A stretch of DNA of 17,972 nucleotides from an uncultured Ruminococcus sp. (GTDB taxonomy: Bacteria > Bacillota > Clostridia > Oscillospirales > Acutalibacteraceae), in the NCBI GenBank assembly GCA_902767125.1, contig CACXGJ010000231.1, positions 1 to 17,972 on the forward strand. The letters run 5' to 3'. Within the stretch, counting starts at the first letter, position 1; each line of letters opens with the position of its first letter. The position numbers and the translations under genes are program-made. The notes under the pieces were generated by a model. The model was not told the DNA's origin. It searched no databases and worked only from the letters and a program-made list of their open reading frames with translations. Shown here piece by piece: positions 7,568 to 15,093 of the stretch.

Positions 7568-7595
7568 TTGCTTTTTTTAAAAAAAGTGGTACAAT
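7568..7595 (+). promoter_or_regulatory. Promoter of the ferredoxin gene
   Basis: TTGCTT (7568-7573), a 16-base spacer and TACAAT (7590-7595) with TGG directly before it (extended -10). A second TATAAT at 7596-7601 lacks a placed -35. A strong Shine-Dalgarno AAGGAGG follows at 7613-7619. Confidence 0.65.
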
Positions 7596-7628
7596 TATAA
7601 TATACTAAATATAAGGAGGCTATTGATT

Positions 7629-7799
7629 ATGGCTTATAAGATTTCAGATGATTGCATTTCTTGTGGTGCTTGTGCAGGTGAATGTCCTGTTGGTGCTATT
7701 GCAGAAGGTGACGGCAAATACGAAATAGATGCTGATGCATGTCTTTCTTGTGGTGCTTGTGCAGGTGTATGTCCTGTTGGTGCTCCTGTTGAAGAATAA
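7629..7799 (+). CDS. Clostridial-type 2[4Fe-4S] ferredoxin
   Basis: A 56-residue soluble low-potential electron carrier, the usual partner of pyruvate:ferredoxin oxidoreductase, hydrogenase and radical-enzyme activation. It has two CxxCxxCxxxCP motifs: C9, C12, C15, C19 in the first half and C38, C41, C44, C48 in the second. By family rule the fourth cysteine of each motif ligates the other cluster. The length is exactly that expected for the family. ATG 7629 lies 9 bases after AAGGAGG. The protein is acidic and ends PVEE. The gene is monocistronic, with its own promoter and a strong terminator. Remarkably, the two cluster-binding halves are encoded by 41-bp segments that differ at one base. 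Confidence 0.97.
   Translation: MAYKISDDCISCGACAGECPVGAIAEGDGKYEIDADACLSCGACAGVCPVGAPVEE
7657..7697 (+). repeat. Intragenic direct repeat, copy 1 (ferredoxin)
   Basis: A 41-bp segment identical to 7744-7784 except at 7681 (A here, T at 7768). It encodes SCGACAG, Glu, CPVGA. The offset is 87 bases, or 29 codons. Confidence 0.95.
7744..7784 (+). repeat. Intragenic direct repeat, copy 2 (ferredoxin)
   Basis: Second copy of the 41-bp segment. The single difference changes Glu to Val, and no synonymous difference is present over 13 codons. Confidence 0.95.
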
Positions 7800-7829
7800 T
7801 ACTTATTTTTCGTAATCCGAAACATTATT

Positions 7830-7869
7830 AAGTCGGTGCGTACTGATTGACGCATCGGCTTATTTTTTT
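7830..7869 (+). terminator. Intrinsic terminator after the ferredoxin gene
   Basis: AAGTCGGTGCGT (7830-7841) pairs with ACGCATCGGCTT (7850-7861), with G-U pairs and an 8-base loop, and is followed by an A and seven T residues (7863-7869). It is a strong plus-strand terminator, so sigG should need its own promoter. Confidence 0.9.
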
Positions 7870-7899
7870 GAATTTTTTATATTTACTTCGACAATAATA
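7870..7899 (+). promoter_or_regulatory. Candidate sigma-G-type promoter of sigG
   Basis: GAATT (7870-7874) and AATAATA (7893-7899) are 18 bases apart. This approximates the recalled sigma-G pattern of GHATR, about 18 bases, then CATAMTA, at 4 of 5 and 6 of 7 positions. It would allow the known autoregulation of sigG. The region is extremely AT-rich, so chance matches are easy. No GG-containing sigma-F element is visible. Confidence 0.3.
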
Positions 7900-7935
7900 A
7901 ATAATATATAATTTATATTATTGGAGGTATTTATA

Positions 7936-8721
7936 TTGCTTTACAATAAAGTCGAAATCTGCGGGATAAATACGTCAAAATTACCTGTTATATCCGAAAA
8001 AAGAAAGCAGGAATTGCTTCATACCATAAAACACGGAAATCCTTCACAACAAAAAAAAGCTCGTGATGAAATGATAAACGGAAACTTGAGATTGGTTTTG
8101 AGTGTAGTTCAGCGTTTCAACGGCAGAGGTGAAAATCCCGATGATTTGTTTCAGGTAGGCTGTATAGGTTTGATAAAAGCTATTGATAATTTCAACTGCA
8201 CAAAGGATGTCTGCTTTTCAACCTATGGCGTACCCATGATAATAGGTGAAATAAGACGATATTTAAGAGATTATAATCCTATACGTGTAAGTAGATCACT
8301 TAAAGATACAGCATATCATGCTATGAGTATAAAAGAAAAATTTACTATTGAAAATAATCGTGAACCTACTATTGATGAGATTGCAAAGGAAATGAATATG
8401 CCCAAAGAAAATATTATTATTGCTTTGGAGTCTATAATTGAGCCTATATCATTGTATGAGCCTGTATTTTCAGATGATAACGATACAATATATGTTATTG
8501 ATCAATTGAGCGATAATAACAATGACAGTGAAAGTTGGATCAATGGATTAGCAATCAAGCAAGCTGTTGATTCACTTGAAGATCGTGAAAAAATGATATT
8601 TTCATTGAGATTCTTTAAAGGCAAGACTCAAACTGAAGTTGCACATGAAATAGGTATAAGTCAAGCTCAAATATCACGTCTTGAAAAAGCAGCTTTAACA
8701 AAAATAAGGAACGAATTATAA
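7936..8721 (+). CDS. sigG: RNA polymerase forespore sigma factor sigma-G
   Basis: A 261-residue late forespore-specific sigma factor, close in length to the Bacillus subtilis protein. The diagnostic N-terminus NKVEICGxNTSKLPV is at 4-18. Region 2 includes NGNLRLVLSVVQRF (48-61), DDLFQVGCIGLIKAIDNF (69-86) and FSTYGVPMIIGEIRRYLRD (94-112). Region 3 follows RVSRSLKD, and region 4.2 has the helix-turn-helix KTQTEVAHEIGISQAQISRLEKAAL (230-254). The frame is open from a TTG at 7921, but the Shine-Dalgarno GGAGG sits at 7923-7927 inside that extension. TTG 7936, 8 bases after it, is the start and gives MLYNKVEICG. In many relatives sigG follows spoIIGA-sigE; here it stands alone behind ferredoxin and its terminator. 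The product should transcribe late forespore genes, probably including spoVAD in this window. Confidence 0.96.
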   Translation: MLYNKVEICGINTSKLPVISEKRKQELLHTIKHGNPSQQKKARDEMINGNLRLVLSVVQRFNGRGENPDDLFQVGCIGLIKAIDNFNCTKDVCFSTYGVPMIIGEIRRYLRDYNPIRVSRSLKDTAYHAMSIKEKFTIENNREPTIDEIAKEMNMPKENIIIALESIIEPISLYEPVFSDDNDTIYVIDQLSDNNNDSESWINGLAIKQAVDSLEDREKMIFSLRFFKGKTQTEVAHEIGISQAQISRLEKAALTKIRNEL

Positions 8722-8728
8722 AAAAATC

Positions 8729-8766
8729 AAGCCCGTAATATGCGTTTTTAAGCATATCACGGGCTT
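8729..8766. terminator. Bidirectional terminator between convergent sigG and pnp
   Basis: AAGCCCGT and ATATGC (8729-8743, one mismatch between them) pair with GCATAT and ACGGGCTT (8752-8766). Read on plus, ATTTTA follows. Read on minus, GATTTTTTT follows, a better U-tract. It serves both genes, with the minus direction (pnp) stronger. Confidence 0.9.
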
Positions 8767-8773
8767 ATTTTAA

Positions 8774-10948
8774 TTAATGATTATTATTTCTGCGATAATT
8801 GGAACGTGAATTTGATGAACGGCGTTGAGCATTATCATTTTCAGGCTTCAGTCCCTCAACTTCAATGAGAGCCTCTCTGCGTGACAAATTCAATCTGCCC
8901 TTATCATCTATCTCAAGAACTTTGACAATTATGACATCATCAACATTTACAACATCTGTGACTTTTTCTGTACGTCTTACATCAAGCTGTGAAATATGAC
9001 AAAGACCTTCCTTACCGGGAGCTATCTCTACAAATGCACCAAAATCCATTATCCTTGTGACCTTGCCTTTATATATAGCACCCGGTTCCGGATCATTTAC
9101 GATAGTATCAACTATATTCATAGCCTGCTTGCATTTTTCAATGTCAAGTCCGCTTATGAATACGTGACCATCTTCTTCAATATCTATTTTTACATCACAT
9201 TCAGCGCATATCTTCTGTATAACTTTTCCACCCGAACCTATGACTTCCCTTATCTTTTCAATAGGAATTACAGTTGAAAGCATCTTCGGTGCATACTTTG
9301 AAAGTTCTTTTCTTGGCTCCGGTATAGCTTTGAGCATTACCTCGTCAAGTATATAGTCACGTGCTTTATGAGTCTTATAGAGAGCTTCTTTGACCATTTC
9401 AGGTGTAAGACCGCTTATTTTCAGATCCATCTGAATGGCAGTTATACCCTCATGCGTACCGGCTACCTTGAAATCCATATCACCGAAAAAGTCTTCCAAG
9501 CCCTGTATATCCACCATAGTCATCCAACGGTCACCTTCGGTTATAAGACCGCATGATATACCTGCAACAGGAGCCTTTATCGGCACACCTGCATCCATAA
9601 GAGAAAGCGTTGAACCACATATTGAACCCTGTGATGTTGAACCATTTGATGAAAGTATTTCTGATACAAGTCTTATCGTATACGGAAATTCTTCCACTGA
9701 CGGTATTACAGGAACCAATGCTCTTTCTGCAAGGGCTCCATGACCTATCTCACGTCTGCCCGGTCCTCTTGAAGGCTTTGTTTCGCCGACAGAATATGAT
9801 GGAAAATTATAATGATGTATATATCTTTTTGTTACCTGATCATCAATTCCGTCCATAGCTTGCTGATCGCTCACCGAACCGAGTGTTGTGACTGTCAGAA
9901 CCTGTGTCTGACCTCTTGTAAACAATCCTGAACCATGTACTCTCGGCAATACTCCTACCTCTGATGCAAGCGGTCTTATTTCATCCATTTTTCTTCCGTC
10001 AACACGCTTCTGCTCATCAAGAAGCCAACGACGCACTACAAACTTCTGTGTTTTATACAAACATTCATCTATTTTTTCAGCTTGTTCAGGATAAATTTCA
10101 TCAAACTTTGCGTGTACTGCTTCATATACAGGCTTCAATCTTTCCTCACGAACAAGCTTGTCATCGGTGTCAAGTGCATATTTTATATCCTCGACAGAAA
10201 ACTCCTTTATAGCTTCAAACATTTCGGGTTCAGGATCATTGCTTGGATATTCAAATTTAGTCTTACCTATCTCGGTCTGTATTGATTTTATAAATTCTAT
10301 TATACTCTGATTAGCATTATGACCTGCCATAATACCGTTGTACATAACATCATCCGGCACTATATCAGCACCTGCTTCGATCATAGCGATTCTACTGTCG
10401 GTCGATGCAACCGTAACAGCCATTTTTGAAACTGCTCTCTGCTCTTTTGTCGGATTGATGACAAATTCACCGTCAACAAGTCCTACTGATACAGCCGAGA
10501 TCGGACCATTCCACGGAACATCAGATATACTTAATGCAATTGACGTACCAACCATTGATGCTATTTCAGGTAAGCAATCAGGATCATATGCCATTACTGT
10601 ACATACGATTGAAACATCATTTCTCATATCCTTCGGGAACAGTGGACGTATCGGACGATCTATCACTCTTGACACAAGTATAGCTTTTTCTGATGGTCTG
10701 CCTTCTCTCTTACCATAGCCTCCCGGAATTTTACCGACAGCATATTGCTTTTCCTCATAGTCAACTGATAAAGGAAAGAAGTCTACGCCTTCCCTGGGAG
10801 TCGAGGCTGCAGTAACAGCAACATGAACAACTGTCTCACCATATCTAACAAGACAAGCTCCATTAGCCAACTGTGTCATTTTACCCGTTTCGACAACAAG
10901 CGGACGACCGGCAAATTCTGTTTCAAAAGTTCTGAATTTCTCAAACAT
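8774..10948 (-). CDS. pnp: Polyribonucleotide nucleotidyltransferase (PNPase)
   Basis: A 724-residue phosphorolytic 3'-5' exoribonuclease and polymerase that works as a trimer in mRNA decay. There are two RNase PH-like domains, the first starting after MFEKFRTFETEFAGRPLVVETG, with RVIDRPIRPLFP and later FTRGQTQVL, TSQGSICGSTLSLMDAGVPIKAPVAGI and THEGITAIQMDLKI. Then come a KH domain (IREVIGSGGKVIQKI) and an S1 domain (GAIYKGKVTRIMDFGAFVEI through LNLSRREAL). A short Arg/Asn/Ser-rich tail ends the protein. The frame opens at an ATG at 10969, but GGAGG at 10960-10956 fits ATG 10948 with 7 bases spacing. The gene lies 172 bases behind rpsO, the conserved rpsO-pnp arrangement. A long stem-loop precedes its Shine-Dalgarno, suggesting leader-based control as for E. 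coli pnp. Confidence 0.98.
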   Translation of the reverse strand: MFEKFRTFETEFAGRPLVVETGKMTQLANGACLVRYGETVVHVAVTAASTPREGVDFFPLSVDYEEKQYAVGKIPGGYGKREGRPSEKAILVSRVIDRPIRPLFPKDMRNDVSIVCTVMAYDPDCLPEIASMVGTSIALSISDVPWNGPISAVSVGLVDGEFVINPTKEQRAVSKMAVTVASTDSRIAMIEAGADIVPDDVMYNGIMAGHNANQSIIEFIKSIQTEIGKTKFEYPSNDPEPEMFEAIKEFSVEDIKYALDTDDKLVREERLKPVYEAVHAKFDEIYPEQAEKIDECLYKTQKFVVRRWLLDEQKRVDGRKMDEIRPLASEVGVLPRVHGSGLFTRGQTQVLTVTTLGSVSDQQAMDGIDDQVTKRYIHHYNFPSYSVGETKPSRGPGRREIGHGALAERALVPVIPSVEEFPYTIRLVSEILSSNGSTSQGSICGSTLSLMDAGVPIKAPVAGISCGLITEGDRWMTMVDIQGLEDFFGDMDFKVAGTHEGITAIQMDLKISGLTPEMVKEALYKTHKARDYILDEVMLKAIPEPRKELSKYAPKMLSTVIPIEKIREVIGSGGKVIQKICAECDVKIDIEEDGHVFISGLDIEKCKQAMNIVDTIVNDPEPGAIYKGKVTRIMDFGAFVEIAPGKEGLCHISQLDVRRTEKVTDVVNVDDVIIVKVLEIDDKGRLNLSRREALIEVEGLKPENDNAQRRSSNSRSNYRRNNNH

Positions 10949-10974
10949 TTTTTTACCTCCAAAAATCATTTTTT

Positions 10975-11063
10975 AAAAAGTGAATCTCGGTTTAGCAATT
11001 AAACCAAAAAACAAAAAAACTGTTTTCTCGTTTCACTGCTAAAAGCCGAAACTACCACTTTTT
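10975..11063 (-). promoter_or_regulatory. Long stem-loop in the pnp leader
   Basis: The arms 10975-10997 and 11037-11063 pair over most of their length: AAAAAGTG with CACTTTTT, then TCTCGG with a G-U, then TTTAGCA with TGCTAAA, with small internal loops and a loop of 39 bases. It ends 14 bases before the Shine-Dalgarno. Such a structure could be an RNase III or PNPase control hairpin. Because the right arm ends in TTTTT it could also act as an attenuator. Confidence 0.6.
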
Positions 11064-11077
11064 AATAATTATTGAAA

Positions 11078-11110
11078 CGGGACAGCCCGTAAAATCTACC
11101 GACTGCCCCG
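11078..11110 (-). terminator. Hairpin just behind rpsO, terminator or processing site
   Basis: On the minus strand CGGGGCAG (11110-11103) pairs with CTGTCCCG (11085-11078), with one G-U pair, and a GTA/TAC pair extends the stem inside the loop. Only TTTCAATAATTATT follows, so termination would be partial. It lies 10 bases past the rpsO stop. Confidence 0.55.
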
Positions 11111-11120
11111 AAACAATTTT

Positions 11121-11384
11121 TTACTTACGGATACCGAGTCTTGCTATGATAGAACGATAACGTTCAATGTCAGTCTTTGTAAGATAACTCAAAAGACTTC
11201 TTCTCTGACCAATCATTTTGAAAAGACCACGTCTTGAATGATGATCTTTCTTATGAGTTTTCAGATGCTCGGTAAGATCGTTGATTCTTTTTGTGAGTAT
11301 AGCGATCTGAACTTCAGGAGAACCTGTATCTCCCTCGTGAGTTGCATACTCTTTGATAATAGCTTCTTTTTCTGATTTTAACAT
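11121..11384 (-). CDS. rpsO: 30S ribosomal protein S15
   Basis: An 87-residue primary 16S rRNA-binding protein of the small-subunit platform. The sequence MLKSEKEAIIKEYATHEGDTGSPEVQIA, followed by LTEHLKTHKKDHHSRRGL and ending RYRSIIARLGIRK, is the complete S15 fold. The frame stays open 33 codons further to 11483, but those codons belong to the leader RNA and show no S15 homology. ATG 11384 has AAGGTGG at 11400-11394, 9 bases upstream. The gene has a strong promoter with a leader of about 109 bases, typical of an autoregulated ribosomal protein gene, and is followed by pnp. Confidence 0.98.
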   Translation of the reverse strand: MLKSEKEAIIKEYATHEGDTGSPEVQIAILTKRINDLTEHLKTHKKDHHSRRGLFKMIGQRRSLLSYLTKTDIERYRSIIARLGIRK

Positions 11385-11493
11385 TGCTTTTATCCACCTT
11401 TTACATATTATAATAATCATGCACTGATCCCAGTCAAAGGCTGTGGATTCCCAACAGGGCTTTACCCAAAAAACCGAGAACAAGCATTAACCG
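11385..11493 (-). promoter_or_regulatory. rpsO 5' leader, putative S15 autoregulatory RNA
   Basis: About 109 bases between the predicted start point and the ATG. On the minus strand it holds GGGTAAAGCCC, a hairpin CTGTTGG-GAAT-CCACAG with one bulge, and ACTG-GGAT-CAGT. These neighbouring small helices and G-rich internal sequences resemble S15-binding leader RNAs that mimic the 16S site, but I cannot assign a specific published class by eye. Confidence 0.5.
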
Positions 11494-11499
11494 CTTGAT

Positions 11500-11528
11500 A
11501 TTATATCATAACTTTTTTTATTTGTAAA
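11500..11528 (-). promoter_or_regulatory. Promoter of rpsO
   Basis: On the minus strand TTTACA (11528-11523), a 17-base spacer and TATAAT (11505-11500) with TGA before the -10. This is near-consensus for the housekeeping sigma factor and the strongest promoter in the window. It lies 52-80 bases behind the pheA stop. Confidence 0.85.
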
Positions 11529-11579
11529 GTGCTTTTTTGTATTTTATGATTATTTTTTACTGTAATCATTAATTCTTCA

Positions 11580-12719
11580 TCAATACAATATCTCTTTAAA
11601 ATTGCCTAAAAAAGAAAATTCCGACAATTCCTCCGACAATGCACATATCAGCTTCAAAGCATTTTTATTACTTACATTTCCTGTGAAATCCACATAGAAA
11701 AGATATTCAAATGCTGTCCCGGACATTGGTCTTGACTCTATCTTGGTCAGATTCAGCCCGTTTACCGCAAATCTGCACAACACACTGTACAATGAACCCG
11801 TCTTATGAGGCAATGAAAAACATACACTTACTTTATCGGCATTTTCATCTATATACAATTTTTTGGAGATAACAAGGAATCTTGTTGTATTATTCGGATT
11901 ATTCTGAAATCCTCTCAATACTATCTCTAAACCGTATTTTTCAGCTGCCTGCTCTGAACATATAGCTCCTATTGTCATATCTTCACTTTCCGATACCATC
12001 TTTGCGGCTGCCGCTGTACTTATGTATGTTTCGCCGAGTATATTTCTACGGCTTCTGAAAAAGTCCGAACACTGTGACAATGCCTGCTGATGTGAGTAGA
12101 CCTTCTTAAGATCGGATATATCTGCTCCCTTTTTCATAGCTAACACATGATTTATGGGTATATCTACCACCATTGCTATATAAAATCTATATTTCAGCAT
12201 GAGATCATACACATCAGTAACTGAACCTGCCGAACTGTTTTCTATAGGTACTATTCCAAAATCTGCCTGTTCATTGCATATAGCAGAAAATATATCCTGA
12301 AATGATGAATAAAAACCGGGAATACATTTTGGAAATACTTTCATTGTTGCCTGATTTGCATAGCTTCCTTCAACTCCGAAACAAGCTACTTTTACATTTT
12401 CATCATCCCTTGGTATTACCTTTCCGGCAGCAAGTATATGATTCTTCAAATTTCTACCGCTTCCTATCATGTCATGCTGCAATGCTCTGCTCAACTCCAA
12501 TATTGTTGAATAAAGCTGTCTTGAAAAATCTCCATATATACCTGCACTTTTCGTGACCTTATCAAGAAGCTGTTCCTCCCTTTCTTTATTAAATACCTCC
12601 ATTCCATGCTCCTGCTTATATTCAGCCACCTTTCTTGAACATTCCATCCTGTTCTTGAAAAGTTCTACAAGCTGTTCATCAATACCGTCAATTTCTTCTC
12701 TTAATGGTTGTAAACTCAT
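11580..12719 (-). CDS. pheA: Bifunctional chorismate mutase / prephenate dehydratase (P-protein)
   Basis: A 379-residue cytosolic enzyme converting chorismate to prephenate and then to phenylpyruvate, the phenylalanine branch. An AroQ-type chorismate mutase lies at about 1-85 (LREEIDGIDEQLVELFKNRM, SRKVAEYK). Prephenate dehydratase lies at about 109-285, with FGVEGSYANQA (114-124), VPIENSSAGSV (157-167) and the catalytic TRF (279-281). A C-terminal ACT domain (about 297-370) carries the ESRP motif (328-331), part of the phenylalanine feedback site. Start ATG 12719 overlaps the aroC stop as ATGA, so translation is coupled; GAGGTG lies 9 bases upstream. No good terminator follows: only a 7-bp AT hairpin (11546-11552 with 11563-11569) without a U-tract, so some read-through into rpsO is possible. 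Confidence 0.97.
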   Translation of the reverse strand: MSLQPLREEIDGIDEQLVELFKNRMECSRKVAEYKQEHGMEVFNKEREEQLLDKVTKSAGIYGDFSRQLYSTILELSRALQHDMIGSGRNLKNHILAAGKVIPRDDENVKVACFGVEGSYANQATMKVFPKCIPGFYSSFQDIFSAICNEQADFGIVPIENSSAGSVTDVYDLMLKYRFYIAMVVDIPINHVLAMKKGADISDLKKVYSHQQALSQCSDFFRSRRNILGETYISTAAAAKMVSESEDMTIGAICSEQAAEKYGLEIVLRGFQNNPNNTTRFLVISKKLYIDENADKVSVCFSLPHKTGSLYSVLCRFAVNGLNLTKIESRPMSGTAFEYLFYVDFTGNVSNKNALKLICALSEELSEFSFLGNFKEILY

Positions 12720-13801
12720 AATTTATGCACCTCTGAAAGTATATTTATTATCGCAACTGCTGTCGCTGATTCTATTACCGGCACTGCCCTTACAACTATA
12801 CAAGGATCATGCCTTCCCTGTATCTCAATTTCACTGTTTGTTTTACTGTCCAAATCAACTGTTCTCTGCTTCATTGATATAGATGGTGTAGGCTTTATTG
12901 CTGTTCGGAATATTATCGGCATTCCTGACGATATTCCTCCCAAAATTCCTCCATGATTATTAGTCCTTGTCCTTACAACTCCGCTATCGTAATAAAATTC
13001 ATCATTATTCTGACTTCCTCTTAACTTTGTTCCTTCAAAGCCTGATCCAAATTCTATTCCCTTAACTGCAGGTATCCCAAATATTATTGAAGAAATTACA
13101 TTTTCTATCCCATTGAACATTGGTGAGCCTGCTCCGACCGGCATTCCGACAACTGCACATTCTATTGTTCCGCCTATACTATCCTGTGACATTCTACATT
13201 CTTCTATCAACGATCGCATTTTATATTCACAACTTTGATCTATCAATCCGAATGTAGCCTTTGACAGCCTTTCCATAAGTTCATCAGATATATCTGTTCC
13301 ATTAAACATTTCATCTTCAATATTCCCTATTGACGAAATATGTGCCGCTATCTTTATACCTTTTTTCTCCAATATCTGTCTGCATACTGCTCCGGCAAAC
13401 ACTAATGGTGCGGTCAATCTTCCTGAAAAATGTCCCCCGCCTCTTATATCATTGAAGCCGTTATATCGCACATATCCCGTATAATCAGCGTGTGACGGTC
13501 TCGGATGCTTAAGCATATTCCCATAGTCCTGTGAGCGTATATTTGTATTCTTTATGACTGCACACAATGGTGCTCCCGTTGTCGTATCGTTCAACATTCC
13601 TGATAACATTTCCGGCATATCTTTCTCTAATCTTGGTGTTGCTGCTTTATCATTTCCCGGAGCCCTTCTGCTCATTTGCAAATATATTTCATCAAGATTC
13701 AACCTTTCACCTGATGGCAAGCCATCTATTACTACACCTATCCCATTCCCGTGACTTTCTCCGAAGATCGAGATTTTTATATTATTTCCCCATGATGACA
13801 T
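12716..13801 (-). CDS. aroC: Chorismate synthase
   Basis: A 361-residue enzyme that forms chorismate from EPSP using reduced FMN, the last step of the shikimate pathway. The family signatures are all present: GNNIKISIFGESHG at 5-18, RRAPG near 45, RPSHADYT near 101, GGGHFSGR near 121-128, and QGRHDPC near the C-terminus. The length is standard. ATG 13801 lies inside the end of aroA (20-base overlap), with AGGGGG 9 bases upstream, so it is translationally linked to aroA; its stop overlaps the pheA start. The source of reduced flavin (a separate reductase) is not encoded nearby. Confidence 0.98.
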   Translation of the reverse strand: MSSWGNNIKISIFGESHGNGIGVVIDGLPSGERLNLDEIYLQMSRRAPGNDKAATPRLEKDMPEMLSGMLNDTTTGAPLCAVIKNTNIRSQDYGNMLKHPRPSHADYTGYVRYNGFNDIRGGGHFSGRLTAPLVFAGAVCRQILEKKGIKIAAHISSIGNIEDEMFNGTDISDELMERLSKATFGLIDQSCEYKMRSLIEECRMSQDSIGGTIECAVVGMPVGAGSPMFNGIENVISSIIFGIPAVKGIEFGSGFEGTKLRGSQNNDEFYYDSGVVRTRTNNHGGILGGISSGMPIIFRTAIKPTPSISMKQRTVDLDSKTNSEIEIQGRHDPCIVVRAVPVIESATAVAIINILSEVHKL

Positions 13802-15053
13802 CAGCTTTGCCCCCTACTTTCCTGTAATCCTCAAAAAATTTTGGATATGATTTATTTATACTTTCCATATCGGATATAATAACTTCCCCTTCAGTTCCAA
13901 CTGCCGCTGCCGAAAGAGCCATCACTATTCTATGATCATTATAGCCATCAACCTCTGCTCCTTTAAGACAATTCACACCATGAATTATAAGTCCGTCTTT
14001 TCTCTCCTCGATATTTGCTCCCATTCTTGACAGACCTTCCACCATTGCCGACAATCGATCACTCTCTTTTATTCTTAATCTCTCTGCACCTTTTATAACA
14101 GTTGTGCCTTCCGCAAAAGCTCCCACAACAGAAATTGCCGGTACCATATCGGGTATATTACTGACATCTATCTCTATTCCATGTAATGTGTTATTTTCTA
14201 TCGTGACCTTTCCACTGCTTTCAATTATATCTGCACCAAATCTTTTATATATCTCTACACACTCTTTATCTCCCTGATATGATCTCATATCCAAATTATC
14301 TATCGAAATTTTTCCACCGATTGCCGCCATTGTCATAAAAAATGCTGCTTGAGACCAATCACCCTCAACAGTAAATTCTCTTGCCTTATATTTCTGATTG
14401 CCTTTTACTTTCCAACCGGTTTCCGTTCTTTTTACTTCAACTCCGAATTTATCCATTATATCAATTGTCATATCAACATATCCTGATGATTGAAGTTCGG
14501 TAGTTAAGATGATCTCACTGTCACTCTCAAGCAACGGTAATGCCAACAACAAGCCTGTTATGAATTGTGAGCTTACATTGCCGGGAATACTATAAATACC
14601 ACTTTCCAATTTTCCCGATATTTTCAAGGGCAAGCCTCCTTTGGTCTCACAATTGACTCCGTTTTTCGGCAAACATTCCAAATATATTCCTATCGGTCTT
14701 TCAGGCAATTTACCATGACCTATAAATTCGGCTGAAACTCCTCCTGCACTGCATACCGGTACTAAAAATCGGAGCGTTGAGCCGCTTTCATTACAATCCA
14801 ATCTGACATTTTTATTACAAAATATATTTTTTCCATTGACTGTAAGAATATCTCCTTCCAGCTCTATTTCCGCTCCAAGTGACCTCATGCACCCGATAGT
14901 TGCTCTTATATCATCTGACATATCAACAGGAGATATTATACTCTTTCCATCACACAATGCAGCACATATTATCGCTCTGTGTGCAGCACTTTTTGACGGA
15001 GGCATTGATACCGTTCCATTGATCGAACCTTTTTTGACCGATATTTTAGCCAC
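13782..15053 (-). CDS. aroA: 3-phosphoshikimate 1-carboxyvinyltransferase (EPSP synthase)
   Basis: A 423-residue enzyme joining shikimate-3-phosphate and phosphoenolpyruvate. Active-site residues can be placed by comparison with E. coli: SKS with K21 and S22, R26, NESGSTLRF (88-96), DMVP with D302, RIKESDR with E330, DHR with R375 and INKSYP with K401. At the position of E. coli Pro101 this protein has Phe96, and the preceding loop reads ESGST instead of NAGTA, a common pattern in Firmicutes sequences of this type. The start is GTG 15053 with AAGGAAG 9 bases upstream. It is the first gene of the aroA-aroC-pheA unit, behind a clear promoter. No attenuator or T-box fits in the leader of about 34 bases, so control is probably by PheA feedback rather than by leader RNA. 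Confidence 0.97.
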   Translation of the reverse strand: MAKISVKKGSINGTVSMPPSKSAAHRAIICAALCDGKSIISPVDMSDDIRATIGCMRSLGAEIELEGDILTVNGKNIFCNKNVRLDCNESGSTLRFLVPVCSAGGVSAEFIGHGKLPERPIGIYLECLPKNGVNCETKGGLPLKISGKLESGIYSIPGNVSSQFITGLLLALPLLESDSEIILTTELQSSGYVDMTIDIMDKFGVEVKRTETGWKVKGNQKYKAREFTVEGDWSQAAFFMTMAAIGGKISIDNLDMRSYQGDKECVEIYKRFGADIIESSGKVTIENNTLHGIEIDVSNIPDMVPAISVVGAFAEGTTVIKGAERLRIKESDRLSAMVEGLSRMGANIEERKDGLIIHGVNCLKGAEVDGYNDHRIVMALSAAAVGTEGEVIISDMESINKSYPKFFEDYRKVGGKADVIMGK

Positions 15054-15093
15054 TATTCAACACTTCCTTATTTTTCTTATTTATGCAATACAT

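Noticed and set aside
7634..7855. Minus-strand open frame opposite the ferredoxin
   Set aside because: It mirrors the repeated cluster motifs of a certain gene and runs through that gene's terminator; no ribosome binding site.
7921..7935. TTG start at 7921 for sigG
   Set aside because: The GGAGG lies inside this extension, and homology to SigG starts with the residues after 7936.
10338..10718. Open frame of 126 codons antisense to pnp (and a similar one at 16938-17318 antisense to rnr)
   Set aside because: The sense frames encode unmistakable PNPase and RNase R; the antisense translations show no domain.
11385..11483. 33-codon N-terminal extension of S15
   Set aside because: No S15 homology, falls in the leader RNA, and a Shine-Dalgarno precedes the internal ATG at 11384.
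15054..15093. T-box or attenuator for the aro operon
   Set aside because: The leader between promoter and aroA start is about 34 bases, with no hairpin or leader peptide.
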